From DATKUA01 sp965602675 (GTDB lineage Bacteria; Acidobacteriota; DATKUA01), in assembly GCA_965602675.1 (NCBI GenBank), contig CBFCZO010000040.1:1-25070 (forward strand): DNA of 25,070 bases. Direction: 5' to 3'. Shown here piece by piece: positions 1 to 7,618 of this stretch. The notes under the pieces are model-generated. The model was not told the origin of the DNA. It saw only the letters and a program-made list of their open reading frames with translations, and ran no database searches. Numbering within the stretch: position 1 is the stretch's first letter; each line of letters starts with the position of its first letter. A program made the translations under genes and the position numbers.

Positions 1-932
1 ATCAGCACAACCTTCGGCAGCACCTGCGTCTGCAGGCTCCCCAGGGGCTTCTTCATCTCCCCCACGGCCACCATCCGGCCCTCGGGATCGAACAGCCGCA
101 CCCGCAGTCCCGACTCCGCCGTCGGCAGGTGGATCACGATCGGGCTGCCGTTGCGCACCCTCTCCAACTGGAACGCGTTGACCTCGATCCTGGGGAAGTC
201 GGGAAGCAAATCGTCCATCGGCTGCAGGAACGACTGATCGCCCTCGGCCTCCATCTTCTCGATTTCCTCTAGCGTGTGGGCCTCCTCGACCGACAGCGCG
301 CCCACAGCCAGCCGCTGCAACTCCTCCAAGAAAGCGCCGCAGCCGAGATCACCGCCGATGTCGTGGGCCAGCGAGCGCACGTACATCCCCGTGCTGCCGT
401 GAATGTCGAGTACCAGGCGGTCGTGCTCGTGCTCCAGCACATTGAGTTTGTGGATCGTGACCTCGCACGGCTCCGGCTCGACATGCTTGCCCTCCCGCGC
501 GAGCTCGTAAAGCCGCTTGCCGTCGACCTTCTTCGCCGAATACAGCGGCGGTCGCTGCATGAAAGTGCCGCGATACTGCGACAGCAGCTTCTCCAGCTCT
601 CCCTCGCCGATCTCGAGAGGCTCCTTCTGCTCGCCCACGGGCCGGCCGTCGGCGTCGTAAGTGTCGGTGGCCAAACCCAGCCGGATCGTGGCGCGGTAGC
701 GCTTGTCGGCCTTGAGCAGGAAGCGGCTCAGGCGCGTGGCCTTGCCGAGGCAGATCGGCAGCAGACCCGTGGCGTTGGGATCCAGCGTGCCCATGTGCCC
801 CATCTTGCGGAAGCGCAGGATCTGCCGCAGCCTCCTGATGACGTCGAACGAGGTGATGCCCTTCGGCTTGTCCACCAGCACGAAGCCGTCCAGCTGCCGC
901 CTGCCGCCCTTCTGTCTCCCTCTATTCGCCAT
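1..932 (-). CDS. truB: tRNA pseudouridine(55) synthase TruB (3' end cut by window edge)
   Basis: This enzyme converts uridine 55 in the T-loop of tRNAs to pseudouridine in the cytoplasm. Translating the minus strand from the ATG at 932 gives 310 codons with no stop before the window edge. The start MANRGRQKGGRRQLDGF leads into VLVDKPKGITSFDV, then GHMGTLDPNATGLLP, whose Asp51 matches the catalytic Asp of the TruB family. KRYRA, the YSA block and YVRSLAHDIG follow in family order. TruB proteins are about 300-310 residues, so nearly the whole protein is visible and only the last few residues are missing. The gene lies 25 nt behind nrnA on the same strand and probably shares its transcript. nrnA-truB adjacency is common in bacteria, usually behind infB-rbfA, which are absent here. 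The identification is firm; the exact C-terminus cannot be seen. Confidence 0.95.
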   Translation of the reverse strand, partial: MANRGRQKGGRRQLDGFVLVDKPKGITSFDVIRRLRQILRFRKMGHMGTLDPNATGLLPICLGKATRLSRFLLKADKRYRATIRLGLATDTYDADGRPVGEQKEPLEIGEGELEKLLSQYRGTFMQRPPLYSAKKVDGKRLYELAREGKHVEPEPCEVTIHKLNVLEHEHDRLVLDIHGSTGMYVRSLAHDIGGDLGCGAFLEELQRLAVGALSVEEAHTLEEIEKMEAEGDQSFLQPMDDLLPDFPRIEVNAFQLERVRNGSPIVIHLPTAESGLRVRLFDPEGRMVAVGEMKKPLGSLQTQVLPKVVL

Positions 933-957
933 CTTCCGTCTTCCGCGGAGTTTTACT

Positions 958-1935
958 CTAGAGCTCGCTCGCCTTCTCAGCGTCCGAATCCAGCCGTCCC
1001 GAGAGAGATTCGATCAACTCCTTGACGAGCTGCTCAACCTCGCCGGTGTAATTGAAGCCGGCCGCGTTCATGTGCCCCCCCCCGCCGAATTGCCTCGCGA
1101 TCTCGCCGATGTCGATGTCGCCCTTCGAGCGCATGCTGAAGCGCCATTTCCCGCTCTCGTCCTGCCGACCCAGCATCGAAACCTTCACCGTCGAGGTGAT
1201 CAGCGGCATGTTGACGATGTCCTCGAATATCTCGCTGGCATAGCCCTTCTTCTCGATCTCCTCGTAGCCGATCGTCATCGCCACAGCCGCACCATCACAG
1301 AACCGCTGAATCTGGCTCAGCATCCGCCCGATCAGGTCCAGCTTCTCCGGCGGGTAGCTGCGGTAGACCTTCTGGGCGACGGCGGCGGGGCTGGCGCCGC
1401 GCTTCACCAGTTCCGCCGCGATCTCCAGGCAGGAGGCGGTGGTGTTGGAGAAGGAAAAGCTTCCGGTGTCGGTGAGGATCCCCGCGAACAGATTCTCCGC
1501 CATCGAGCCGGTGATCTCACAGCCCAGTTCCTCCACAAGCGTGAAGATCATCTCTGCCGTCGCGGCCTTCTTGGCGTTCACCCAGTTCACGTGGGCGTGG
1601 TTCTGGTTGTCGGGGTGGTGGTCAATGTTGATGATCGTCCGCGCGGGAATGTGCTCGAAGCCCGAGCGCTCGGGCGTAGGGCACTCCATCAGGATCGCGG
1701 CGTCGAACTCGCCCTCGATCTCCGAAACGCGCCGCACCCGGCTCGCCCCGGGAAGCTTGCGGTACATCGCCGGAACAGGGTCCGCCGACTGCATCGACGC
1801 TTCCTTGCCAAGCTGCTCGAGAGCTTCCGCCATCGCCAGCTGGCAGGCGATCGAGTCGCCGTCGGGGCTTATGTGACCCGTCAGCAGGAAACGCTGGTTA
1901 TTTTGTATCGCCTCTATTACTTCTGCCTTGCCCAT
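958..1935 (-). CDS. nrnA: DHH-family phosphoesterase, NrnA-like oligoribonuclease / pAp phosphatase
   Basis: This cytoplasmic DHH/DHHA1 phosphoesterase of 325 aa is expected to degrade very short RNAs (nanoRNAs) and to hydrolyse 3'-phosphoadenosine 5'-phosphate. DHH motif I is HISPDGD at residues 21-27. The signature DHH is at 105-107 (DHHPDN). The C-terminal DHHA1 glycine motif GGGGHMNAAGF begins at residue 284. Length and motif order match NrnA. The motif II block reads LMECPTPERSG, with Glu84 where NrnA proteins usually carry Asp, a conservative change at a metal-ligand position. The ATG at 1935 follows a GGAGA ribosome-binding site and a good promoter lies just upstream. truB follows after 25 nt. 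The family call is firm; which of the two NrnA activities dominates cannot be told from sequence. Confidence 0.93.
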   Translation of the reverse strand: MGKAEVIEAIQNNQRFLLTGHISPDGDSIACQLAMAEALEQLGKEASMQSADPVPAMYRKLPGASRVRRVSEIEGEFDAAILMECPTPERSGFEHIPARTIINIDHHPDNQNHAHVNWVNAKKAATAEMIFTLVEELGCEITGSMAENLFAGILTDTGSFSFSNTTASCLEIAAELVKRGASPAAVAQKVYRSYPPEKLDLIGRMLSQIQRFCDGAAVAMTIGYEEIEKKGYASEIFEDIVNMPLITSTVKVSMLGRQDESGKWRFSMRSKGDIDIGEIARQFGGGGHMNAAGFNYTGEVEQLVKELIESLSGRLDSDAEKASEL

Positions 1936-1958
1936 CTGACTCTCCGCAAAAGATGCAG

Positions 1959-1987
1959 ATTATGCCGATACGCTCGCTGGAAATCAA
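1959..1987 (-). promoter_or_regulatory. Predicted sigma70-type promoter of nrnA-truB
   Basis: On the minus strand, TTGATT (1987-1982) and CATAAT (1964-1959) are separated by exactly 17 nt. This predicts transcription starting near 1952, giving a leader of about 17 nt before the nrnA ATG at 1935. It lies in the 64-nt gap after the metalloprotease gene, so nrnA-truB can be expressed independently of it. This is a motif match only. Confidence 0.5.
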
Positions 1988-1999
1988 GCATTCCCACCC

Positions 2000-4447
2000 T
2001 CAGCCGATCGGCTCACCAGGCGGCGGCGGCAGCGGAGACGGGATATTCTCGGGCCGCGGATCGCTCAGGAACAGCTCAATCTCCTTCATCGTGGCGAAAA
2101 TGTGGGCCTTCAGCCCCGTGTCCTCCTCACGCTCGAGCACCTCATCCAGCCGGTCGGCGATCTCCTTTAGCTTGAACAGCGCGATTGCCCGCGCCTGGTC
2201 CGAAGCCCCACCGTCGGCCGCAAGCGCCATTATCCGTCGCACCACCAGGCGTCCGACGAGCTTGAAAACCTCAGCCTCCAGGCCCTCCCCGGGCCGGCTG
2301 CCGAACGCCGCCTCAAGCACACGGTCGATCACCTCCTCCAGACCCGGCAGACTGCCGTCGCGCGCTTTGAATTCCACCAGCCGCGACGCCCGCTCGGGAT
2401 GGAAAATCAGCCCAAGCGTTATCCCAGCGGCCGTCTCCGCCGCGCTCAGAGGATCGAACGTCACTCCCGTCCGCCGAGGGAAGAGCTCACCCCCGCCACG
2501 CTGGTAGCCCGGCGCCCGGGGTGGAATCGTCGCCAGGATTCGCTCGGGCAGAGTCAGCGTCTTGGGGTTGATCGTCCCCAGCAACGCCTCCAACGCCCGC
2601 CGTTGCGTCCCCCCGTCGATTCTCTCCATCAGCAACTGGTCGCCGCGCCGCGCGTAATTGTAGTCTAACCCCCCGAGCACCTTCGCCGCCGCCACCGTCT
2701 GGTAACGATGGAACAGATAGAGCGGAACCAGCACCTCCTCCAGAGTGCACAGCGGCTCCGCGGCCCTGATGTTGCTCTCCGAGAAATTGTCCAGCGCAGC
2801 CTGCCGCACACGCAGCACCCGCTCGAGCTCGACCACCGGGTCGCGGCCGTTGTCCCACAGGTGGGAGTAGGGGTGTGCGCTGCCGGGCGGACGCGAATCG
2901 GCGTCGGAGATGAACAGCAGGCCCCTTTCGAACGCCTCGGAGAGAATTCGCTCCAACTCCGCGTCTTCATCGATACCGTCCGCAAAGTCCTGGTAGCCGT
3001 AGGCGATCGATACCTTGTCCCACTCGCCCACGCCGTCAGTGTAGGCCTCCGAGAAATCGATACTGCCGTCCTCGCGCAGCCGCAGCAGCGGGTGCGGGTA
3101 ATCCATCACCGAGGAGCGCTCGTTGTAATTCGATGCGTAGTTGTGCATCAGGCCCAGCGTGTGCCCAACCTCGTGCGCCGAGAGCTGGCGGATGCGCTGC
3201 AGCGCCATCTCCCGCGCCTCCGGAGCCTCGTCACCCTCCGCGTAAGGTGCCGACATCGCCACCGCAATCAGGTAGTCCTGCCGGATGCGCTGCGAGCCCA
3301 GCGTCACGTGCCCCTTGATGATCTCCCCGGTGCGCGGATCAGCGACCGAGCCGCCGTACGACCAGCCCCGCGTCGAGCGGTGAACCCACTGGATCAGGTT
3401 GTAGCGCGCGTCCATCGGGTCCGCCTCCGGCGGCAACTCCTTAACCTGCCACGCGTCCTTGTAACCCGCCGCTTCGAATGCCTCTTTCCACCAGCTCGCG
3501 CCCTCGATCACCGCCGACTTCACCGGCTCCGGGATGCCCGGATCGACGTAATATACTATCGGCTCTACCGCCTCGCTCACAGCCGCCTCGGGATTCTTCT
3601 TCTCTAGGCGGTGGCGGTTGATCAAGCGCCTCACCATCTCCCGGTCGAAAGGCGCCGCCGGCACCATGTAGCTCATCGAGCCGTAGCTGCTGCGCGGGTC
3701 GAAGCGACGGGGCTCGAAACCCTCATCGGGCAGCCGCACCAACGAGTGGTGCTGGTGCACGGTCACCGCCTCCGGCGATGGCGTTACCGAACCGATCAGG
3801 CGGCTCTGCGGCTCGCCCGCGAACGTCAGCAATACCTCGAACTCGCTGTTATCGGGGAAGTTCTTCGTCCTCGGCAGAAACATCGCGCTGCGCGAGGGGT
3901 CGATCCGGTAACTGCCCTGGCCCGCGCTCTGCAACCGGCGGCTCACACCGTGAGCGTCGCTCATCAGCAGATCGGTCGCGTCCACCAGAGCCCGACCGTC
4001 TTCCTCCGCGGCCACGGCCGCCCCCCAGACAACCGAACGCGCGAACGACTGCTCCACCGTCCGCGCAACCTCCTCGCTGGCACCCTCGGCGCGGTAATCG
4101 TAATTCCGCTGCATCATCAGAACCTTCGGGCCAACGCGCCGGAAGAAAACCACACGCTCGCCGCTGAGCTGGCCGCGGTCGAGGCCGATGTCGTTGGAGC
4201 CCACGCCCCACGGCATCGACGTCACGTAGAGAAATTCCTCCTCCCAACTGCCGATCTCCAGCCAGATTCTTCCGCTCTCATTATCCCAGTAAAAATTGAA
4301 AAGACCCTCCTGCTTCTCCATCCCCGCGGTTTGCTCGGATATCGACGGTACAGCCTCTTGCGCGCGGCCTTCCTGCGCCGGCACGGCGGCCGCGAACATC
4401 ACCAAAACCGTCATCGCCAGTGCGGTCTTCACCCGAATGCGTCCCAT
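2000..4447 (-). CDS. Secreted zinc-dependent metalloprotease, DUF5117/DUF4953 type
   Basis: An 815-aa exported protein predicted to be a metzincin-like zinc endopeptidase of unknown substrate. Residues 1-29 form a signal peptide: a basic n-region, a hydrophobic stretch at about 9-22 and likely cleavage after PAQEGRA. The catalytic motif HEVGHTLGLMHN has zinc ligands His425, His429 and His435 and catalytic Glu426. SVMDY at 446-450 looks like the Met-turn downstream of it. The long N-terminal half, with VYYVDPGIPEP-type sequence near residue 300 before the catalytic part, and the long C-terminal half fit the family annotated in databases as zinc-dependent metalloprotease with DUF5117 and DUF4953 domains; I assign this from recall of family features. 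The start at 4447 follows a strong GAGGAGG ribosome-binding site. The active site is intact. No partner or inhibitor gene is visible next to it. Confidence 0.88.
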   Translation of the reverse strand: MGRIRVKTALAMTVLVMFAAAVPAQEGRAQEAVPSISEQTAGMEKQEGLFNFYWDNESGRIWLEIGSWEEEFLYVTSMPWGVGSNDIGLDRGQLSGERVVFFRRVGPKVLMMQRNYDYRAEGASEEVARTVEQSFARSVVWGAAVAAEEDGRALVDATDLLMSDAHGVSRRLQSAGQGSYRIDPSRSAMFLPRTKNFPDNSEFEVLLTFAGEPQSRLIGSVTPSPEAVTVHQHHSLVRLPDEGFEPRRFDPRSSYGSMSYMVPAAPFDREMVRRLINRHRLEKKNPEAAVSEAVEPIVYYVDPGIPEPVKSAVIEGASWWKEAFEAAGYKDAWQVKELPPEADPMDARYNLIQWVHRSTRGWSYGGSVADPRTGEIIKGHVTLGSQRIRQDYLIAVAMSAPYAEGDEAPEAREMALQRIRQLSAHEVGHTLGLMHNYASNYNERSSVMDYPHPLLRLREDGSIDFSEAYTDGVGEWDKVSIAYGYQDFADGIDEDAELERILSEAFERGLLFISDADSRPPGSAHPYSHLWDNGRDPVVELERVLRVRQAALDNFSESNIRAAEPLCTLEEVLVPLYLFHRYQTVAAAKVLGGLDYNYARRGDQLLMERIDGGTQRRALEALLGTINPKTLTLPERILATIPPRAPGYQRGGGELFPRRTGVTFDPLSAAETAAGITLGLIFHPERASRLVEFKARDGSLPGLEEVIDRVLEAAFGSRPGEGLEAEVFKLVGRLVVRRIMALAADGGASDQARAIALFKLKEIADRLDEVLEREEDTGLKAHIFATMKEIELFLSDPRPENIPSPLPPPPGEPIG

Positions 4448-4575
4448 GTCGCCCTCCTCGAAGCGCTGATCACAACATTAAGAACTGCGTGGTTGTCTGC
4501 GGAATTTGTTGTAGCTCACGTCTTTGTGACGAAATCGTATTACACTATGACCGCGCGCACAACTTCAACCCACGG

Positions 4576-4596
4576 CCCGGCCAAATGCGGGCCGGG
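4576..4596 (+). repeat. Perfect 7-bp inverted repeat in the leader of the lipoprotein gene
   Basis: CCCGGCC (4576-4582) and GGCCGGG (4590-4596) can form a hairpin with a 7-nt loop. It lies in the 216-nt divergent region between the metalloprotease start (4447) and the lipoprotein start (4664). No T-run follows, so it is not a classic terminator; it could be a leader hairpin. No convincing promoter for either gene stands out in this region. Confidence 0.4.
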
Positions 4597-4663
4597 ATTG
4601 TTGGCCCGCAGGCCGGCACTCTGGTAGACTTTGATGACCCATCTCCGGATTGCGACGACCCGA

Positions 4664-5836
4664 ATGAAGAAAACCTCAATTCTCACGATTCTCCTTGCAG
4701 CCGCTGTCCTTTACTCTACCTCGTGCGGCTCTCCGGCCCCGTCATGGCTGGCCGGCCCTGCCACCGTGCAGGAGTTGCTCGACGGCGTCGAAGGGCTCGG
4801 CAACCTCGCGCTGGCAGCAAACCAAAACAGCGTGTTGATCGCCGGAAGCCGAAAACAATCCGGCGACGTCCCGCTCGTTTGCTTCGCCGTCGAAGCCACC
4901 CCGGAAGGGACGATCACCAACCGCACGGTGCTCACCGCTCTGGAGCCCGATCAGGAACTTCTCGACATCGAGGCCGGATGCGGCGGCGACGGCAACGCCG
5001 ACTTCGCCGTCGTGGTTGTGGTCGAGCGCGCAAGCGCCGGCGACGAGGCGCTCTACTGGCAAATCCCGGCCGGAGGGCAACCCTCCGAGGTCGTGCAGCT
5101 TGAGCTCGCCGCCGGGGACGATGAACAAGTGGTGGTGCGCGATCTGCACGTCGTCCTTTTGGGTAACGAAACTTTTCTCTTCTACGGAGCCGATGCCTTT
5201 GCCTCCGCGGAAAACCTCAATTCCGCAATGCTGTTGACGAAAATCGGCGAGCAGCCCGTGACCCTGGGCCGCTATCCCTCCACTTTGCTCTGGGAGATAA
5301 CCCGGGCGGCGGCCGGCGCCGGGGAATTCGCGATTGCCCGAAGCTGGCGCCAGGGAGAGGTTTTTGCCACCGCGCTCTCGCTCTTCGACTCCGGAGGCTC
5401 ACTCCTGGCGGGACCGCGTGTGCTCTTCACCGCCAAGTACCTCTTCGATACCGTCTTCACCTGGGATGCCCTCCGAAAGGAATTTGCCCTGCTCTGGGGC
5501 ACCTCCCACCGCTACTGGTTCCAGCGCATCGCGCTCGAGGAGGGCGAGCTGAAGCGGCGGCTGTCGCCCTCGGTGGAAATCAGGTTCGACGCAGCGGTGA
5601 CCGCCATCAGGCCTGAAACCGGACGCTACGTCGTTGTGCTGCAGGACGGGCACAGGCTCTTCTCCCGGCCCATCTCAACCGAAGGTGAGTTTGCCGGCGA
5701 CGCGCGCGAGCTGGTCGGGATAGGGGAGACGGGTAACCGGCGCCTGCACGTGCTGGCCCACGCCTGGTGCGCAGAGCGGCTGGCGGTGCTCCTCTCATTC
5801 GGCGAAAACTTCGCCTACCGCCTGCTGCAACCCTGA
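4664..5836 (+). CDS. Predicted lipoprotein with seven beta-rich repeats, family not recognised
   Basis: I do not recognise this family. The reading frame is open from a TTG at 4631 and an ATG at 4634, but the ATG at 4664 gives a textbook export signal, MKKTSILTILLAAAVLYSTSC, so I start there (390 aa). No start has a clear ribosome-binding site. The hydrophobic segment ends in STSC, a weak lipobox (Ser instead of Leu at -3), so lipidation of Cys21 is likely but not certain. The mature part has about seven repeats roughly 48-57 residues apart, each opening with a short hydrophobic strand such as EFAIARSW, EFALLWG, RYVVVLQDG or RLAVLLSFG and followed by a second strand. They begin near residues 55, 112, 169, 220, 272, 320 and 371. 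This suggests a seven-bladed beta-propeller anchored in the envelope. It is divergent from the metalloprotease and convergent with bamD. Confidence 0.75.
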   Translation: MKKTSILTILLAAAVLYSTSCGSPAPSWLAGPATVQELLDGVEGLGNLALAANQNSVLIAGSRKQSGDVPLVCFAVEATPEGTITNRTVLTALEPDQELLDIEAGCGGDGNADFAVVVVVERASAGDEALYWQIPAGGQPSEVVQLELAAGDDEQVVVRDLHVVLLGNETFLFYGADAFASAENLNSAMLLTKIGEQPVTLGRYPSTLLWEITRAAAGAGEFAIARSWRQGEVFATALSLFDSGGSLLAGPRVLFTAKYLFDTVFTWDALRKEFALLWGTSHRYWFQRIALEEGELKRRLSPSVEIRFDAAVTAIRPETGRYVVVLQDGHRLFSRPISTEGEFAGDARELVGIGETGNRRLHVLAHAWCAERLAVLLSFGENFAYRLLQP

Positions 5837-5880
5837 TTTCGGGCGCAGTTATATTCTCTTTCTGAGCGACGCTTGTGGGG

Positions 5881-5900
5881 AATAGCCTTTACCGGCTATT
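5881..5900. terminator. Perfect inverted repeat between convergent genes, possible terminator
   Basis: AATAGCC (5881-5887) and GGCTATT (5894-5900) form a perfect 7-bp stem with a 6-nt loop. It sits 44 nt after the lipoprotein stop and overlaps the bamD stop codon (TAA at 5901-5899). Its position between two convergent genes suits a bidirectional terminator or 3'-end stabiliser, but neither strand has a following U-tract. Confidence 0.35.
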
Positions 5901-6807
5901 ACTGATCCTTCTCTGCGGTTTGCGCGCTGCTCTCGGTGATCGGGCTGACCTCGTTGATCGCCCGCTCGATCGCTGCTATCCGCGCCGACGAGCTCGGGAA
6001 GCGCTCCCTGAATTCGGCCAGGTACTGCTTCGCCTCGTAAAGCGCGCTCTCGTGACGCTCGCGGTAGCGGCCAACCTCGCCCAGCTGCTCCACCCGCACC
6101 GCGAAGTCGTGGATCCGGCCGAACTCCTGGCTCGCTTTCGCCAGCGAAAAGGAGAGGTTGTAGAGAACCGTCTCGGGGTCCTTGAGAGTCACGTCCTGCT
6201 GCATCGCCGCCTTGAAGCGCTCAGCCGCTGCCGAATACAGCTTGCGGCCGAAATAGTGCTGACCAACCACGAAGTGGTGCTCGGCCAGGATCGTGTAAGC
6301 CTCCTGCAGTTGCGCCCTCACTTCAGGGACATACCCGCTGTCCGGATACCTCTGCAGGAATGTCTGGAAGTCCTTGATCGATTCCTCGGTTTGTGTCTGG
6401 TCCCGGTTCGGCGGCAGGATTTGCTTGAAACTGCAGATCGAGATCTGCTTCCAGACGTACGCCGAGTCCTCGTAGCGAGGGTAGAGCTGAATGAAGCCGC
6501 TATACTCCGACTTGGCCAGGATGTAGCCCGAGCGGCGGTCCTTGTTGAAATAGGCGTCGGCGCGCTTCAGCCTCACCTCCTGAATACGCTCGCTGTTGAT
6601 GTAGCGGCGCTCGAGGCGATTGAAGACGGCGATGGCGTGGTCCCACTCGCCCGCCTCGAACTTCTCCATCCCGAGACGGTACATCTCTTCCTCGGGCATG
6701 TCAGAGACCGATATGTTCTCCTGGAAGCTGTGGCAACCACCGGCTGCCAAAAGCACCACAAATAACAATAGCGCTGAAAACCGCCCGGTCATTCGTTTCG
6801 TGTCCAT
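5899..6807 (-). CDS. bamD: Outer membrane assembly lipoprotein BamD (YfiO family)
   Basis: BamD is the essential lipoprotein of the Bam complex that, with BamA, inserts beta-barrel proteins into the outer membrane. From the ATG at 6807 the protein has 302 aa and a clean lipoprotein signal: basic n-region MDTKRMTGR, hydrophobic LLLFVVLLAA and lipobox AAGGC with Cys25 as lipidation site. The rest is helical TPR-like sequence: MYRLGMEKFEAGEWDHAI, then YSGFIQLYPRYEDSAYVW, then the FQTFLQRYPDSGYVPEV block typical of YfiO. The open frame extends to 6918, but the extra residues lack any signal sequence. The in-frame ATG at 6822 is the only close alternative start. GGAA lies about ten bases before 6807. 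At about 300 residues it is slightly longer than E. coli BamD (about 245). It lies apart from bamA (15.2 kb) on the opposite strand. Confidence 0.92.
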   Translation of the reverse strand: MDTKRMTGRFSALLLFVVLLAAGGCHSFQENISVSDMPEEEMYRLGMEKFEAGEWDHAIAVFNRLERRYINSERIQEVRLKRADAYFNKDRRSGYILAKSEYSGFIQLYPRYEDSAYVWKQISICSFKQILPPNRDQTQTEESIKDFQTFLQRYPDSGYVPEVRAQLQEAYTILAEHHFVVGQHYFGRKLYSAAAERFKAAMQQDVTLKDPETVLYNLSFSLAKASQEFGRIHDFAVRVEQLGEVGRYRERHESALYEAKQYLAEFRERFPSSSARIAAIERAINEVSPITESSAQTAEKDQ

Positions 6808-6831
6808 ATTATTTCGTTCCATTTCGCGCGA

Positions 6832-6859
6832 AGGATAACAGACATAGCGAATTTTGCAA
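6832..6859 (-). promoter_or_regulatory. Possible bamD promoter
   Basis: On the minus strand TTGCAA (6859-6854) and TATCCT (6837-6832) lie 16 nt apart, upstream of the bamD ATG at 6807. Both boxes are imperfect. It would allow bamD to be transcribed separately from rpe, which ends at 6947. Confidence 0.3.
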
Positions 6860-6870
6860 CCATTGCCTCC

Positions 6871-6899
6871 CCGCGGCTGTAACCGCGGTTTCTTTACAG
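6871..6899 (-). repeat. Overlapping, mutually exclusive inverted repeats between rpe and bamD
   Basis: CCGCGG (6871-6876) can pair with CCGCGG (6883-6888) around the loop CTGTAA. Alternatively CTGTAA (6877-6882) can pair with TTACAG (6894-6899). The two hairpins exclude each other. They lie in the 139-nt gap downstream of rpe and upstream of bamD, a place where a terminator or attenuator could act. In the minus direction no U-tract follows, so the function is uncertain. Confidence 0.3.
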
Positions 6900-6946
6900 A
6901 GACGTCCGAGGCGCCCAAAGGTTTCAGCAGGTCGGGTTAAAATTCC

Positions 6947-7618
6947 TCAGCGACGGCGAGCTGATTCCGCAGCCGAGACCATCTCCCTCACCACCGCGGC
7001 GGGATCCTCCGCCTTGAAAATGGCGCTGCCGGCCACGAGCATCGTCGCGCCCGCCGCCGCCAGCTCTCCAGCGTTCGCGGGCCCCACTCCGCCGTCAACC
7101 TCGATCTCCACCGGCTCGCCCTCTCGACCCAGCAGCTCGGCCGCCTGGCGGATCCGCCGCAGGCTCGCTGGCAGAAAGGCCTGGGCTCCGAAGCCAGGAT
7201 TGACCGACATGATCAGCACAAAATCGAGATCGTCCACCACCCACTCCAGCGCGCTGAGCGAAGTCGCCGGGTTCAGCGCCACCCCCCCCTTCGCACCGGC
7301 TTTGCGAATATATGCCAGGGCGCGTTGCAGGTGGAAAACCGCCTCGGCGTGCACGCTCACGTAATCGGCGCCCGCCTCCAGATACGAATCCAGCCGCTCC
7401 TCAGCGTTCGTGATCATCAGGTGCACGTCCAGCGGCAGCGAGGTGATCTCCTTGCACACCCGCACGATTTTCGGGCCGTAGGTGAGATTCGGCACGAAGT
7501 GACCGTCCATCACATCGATGTGTAACAAGTGCGCGCCCGCTGCTTCGACCATCTTGATCTCCTCGGCGAGACGGCCGAAATCGGCGGACAATATGGAAGG
7601 CGCTATCTTGATTCTCAT
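6947..7618 (-). CDS. rpe: Ribulose-phosphate 3-epimerase
   Basis: Rpe interconverts ribulose 5-phosphate and xylulose 5-phosphate in the pentose phosphate pathway (cytoplasm). From the ATG at 7618 it is 223 aa, the normal length, and carries the whole (beta/alpha)8 signature: IAPSILSADFG at 5-15, LHIDVMDGHFVPN at 32-44 with metal ligands His33 and Asp35, DVHLM with His66, MSVNPGFGAQAF at 137-148 and EVDGGV with Asp175. A GTG at 7627 is in frame, but the ATG at 7618 overlaps the stop of the upstream PASTA gene as ATGA, and GAGGTG lies at good spacing before it. Translational coupling to the PASTA protein is therefore likely. Nothing in the enzyme is unusual. Confidence 0.97.
   Translation of the reverse strand: MRIKIAPSILSADFGRLAEEIKMVEAAGAHLLHIDVMDGHFVPNLTYGPKIVRVCKEITSLPLDVHLMITNAEERLDSYLEAGADYVSVHAEAVFHLQRALAYIRKAGAKGGVALNPATSLSALEWVVDDLDFVLIMSVNPGFGAQAFLPASLRRIRQAAELLGREGEPVEIEVDGGVGPANAGELAAAGATMLVAGSAIFKAEDPAAVVREMVSAAESARRR

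Noticed and set aside
276..2175. Plus-strand open frames over truB and nrnA
   Set aside because: Arginine- and leucine-rich shadows of truB and nrnA, whose motifs are complete on the other strand.
4516..4533. TCAC-N6-GTGA as a possible Crp-type operator
   Set aside because: Half-sites point outward relative to the Crp consensus and match over only four bases; no promoter is evident beside it.
2708..4627. Two roughly 300-codon plus-strand frames opposite the metalloprotease
   Set aside because: Antisense shadows: histidine- and arginine-rich, no domain, and the minus strand carries an intact zinc protease with signal peptide and ribosome-binding site.
5875..6765. 296-codon plus-strand frame opposite bamD
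   Set aside because: Shadow of bamD, which has a lipobox and TPR-like sequence on the minus strand.
6871..6893. CCGCGG hairpin followed by TTTCTTT as a plus-strand terminator
   Set aside because: No plus-strand gene precedes it; the genes on both sides are on the minus strand, where the U-tract is missing.
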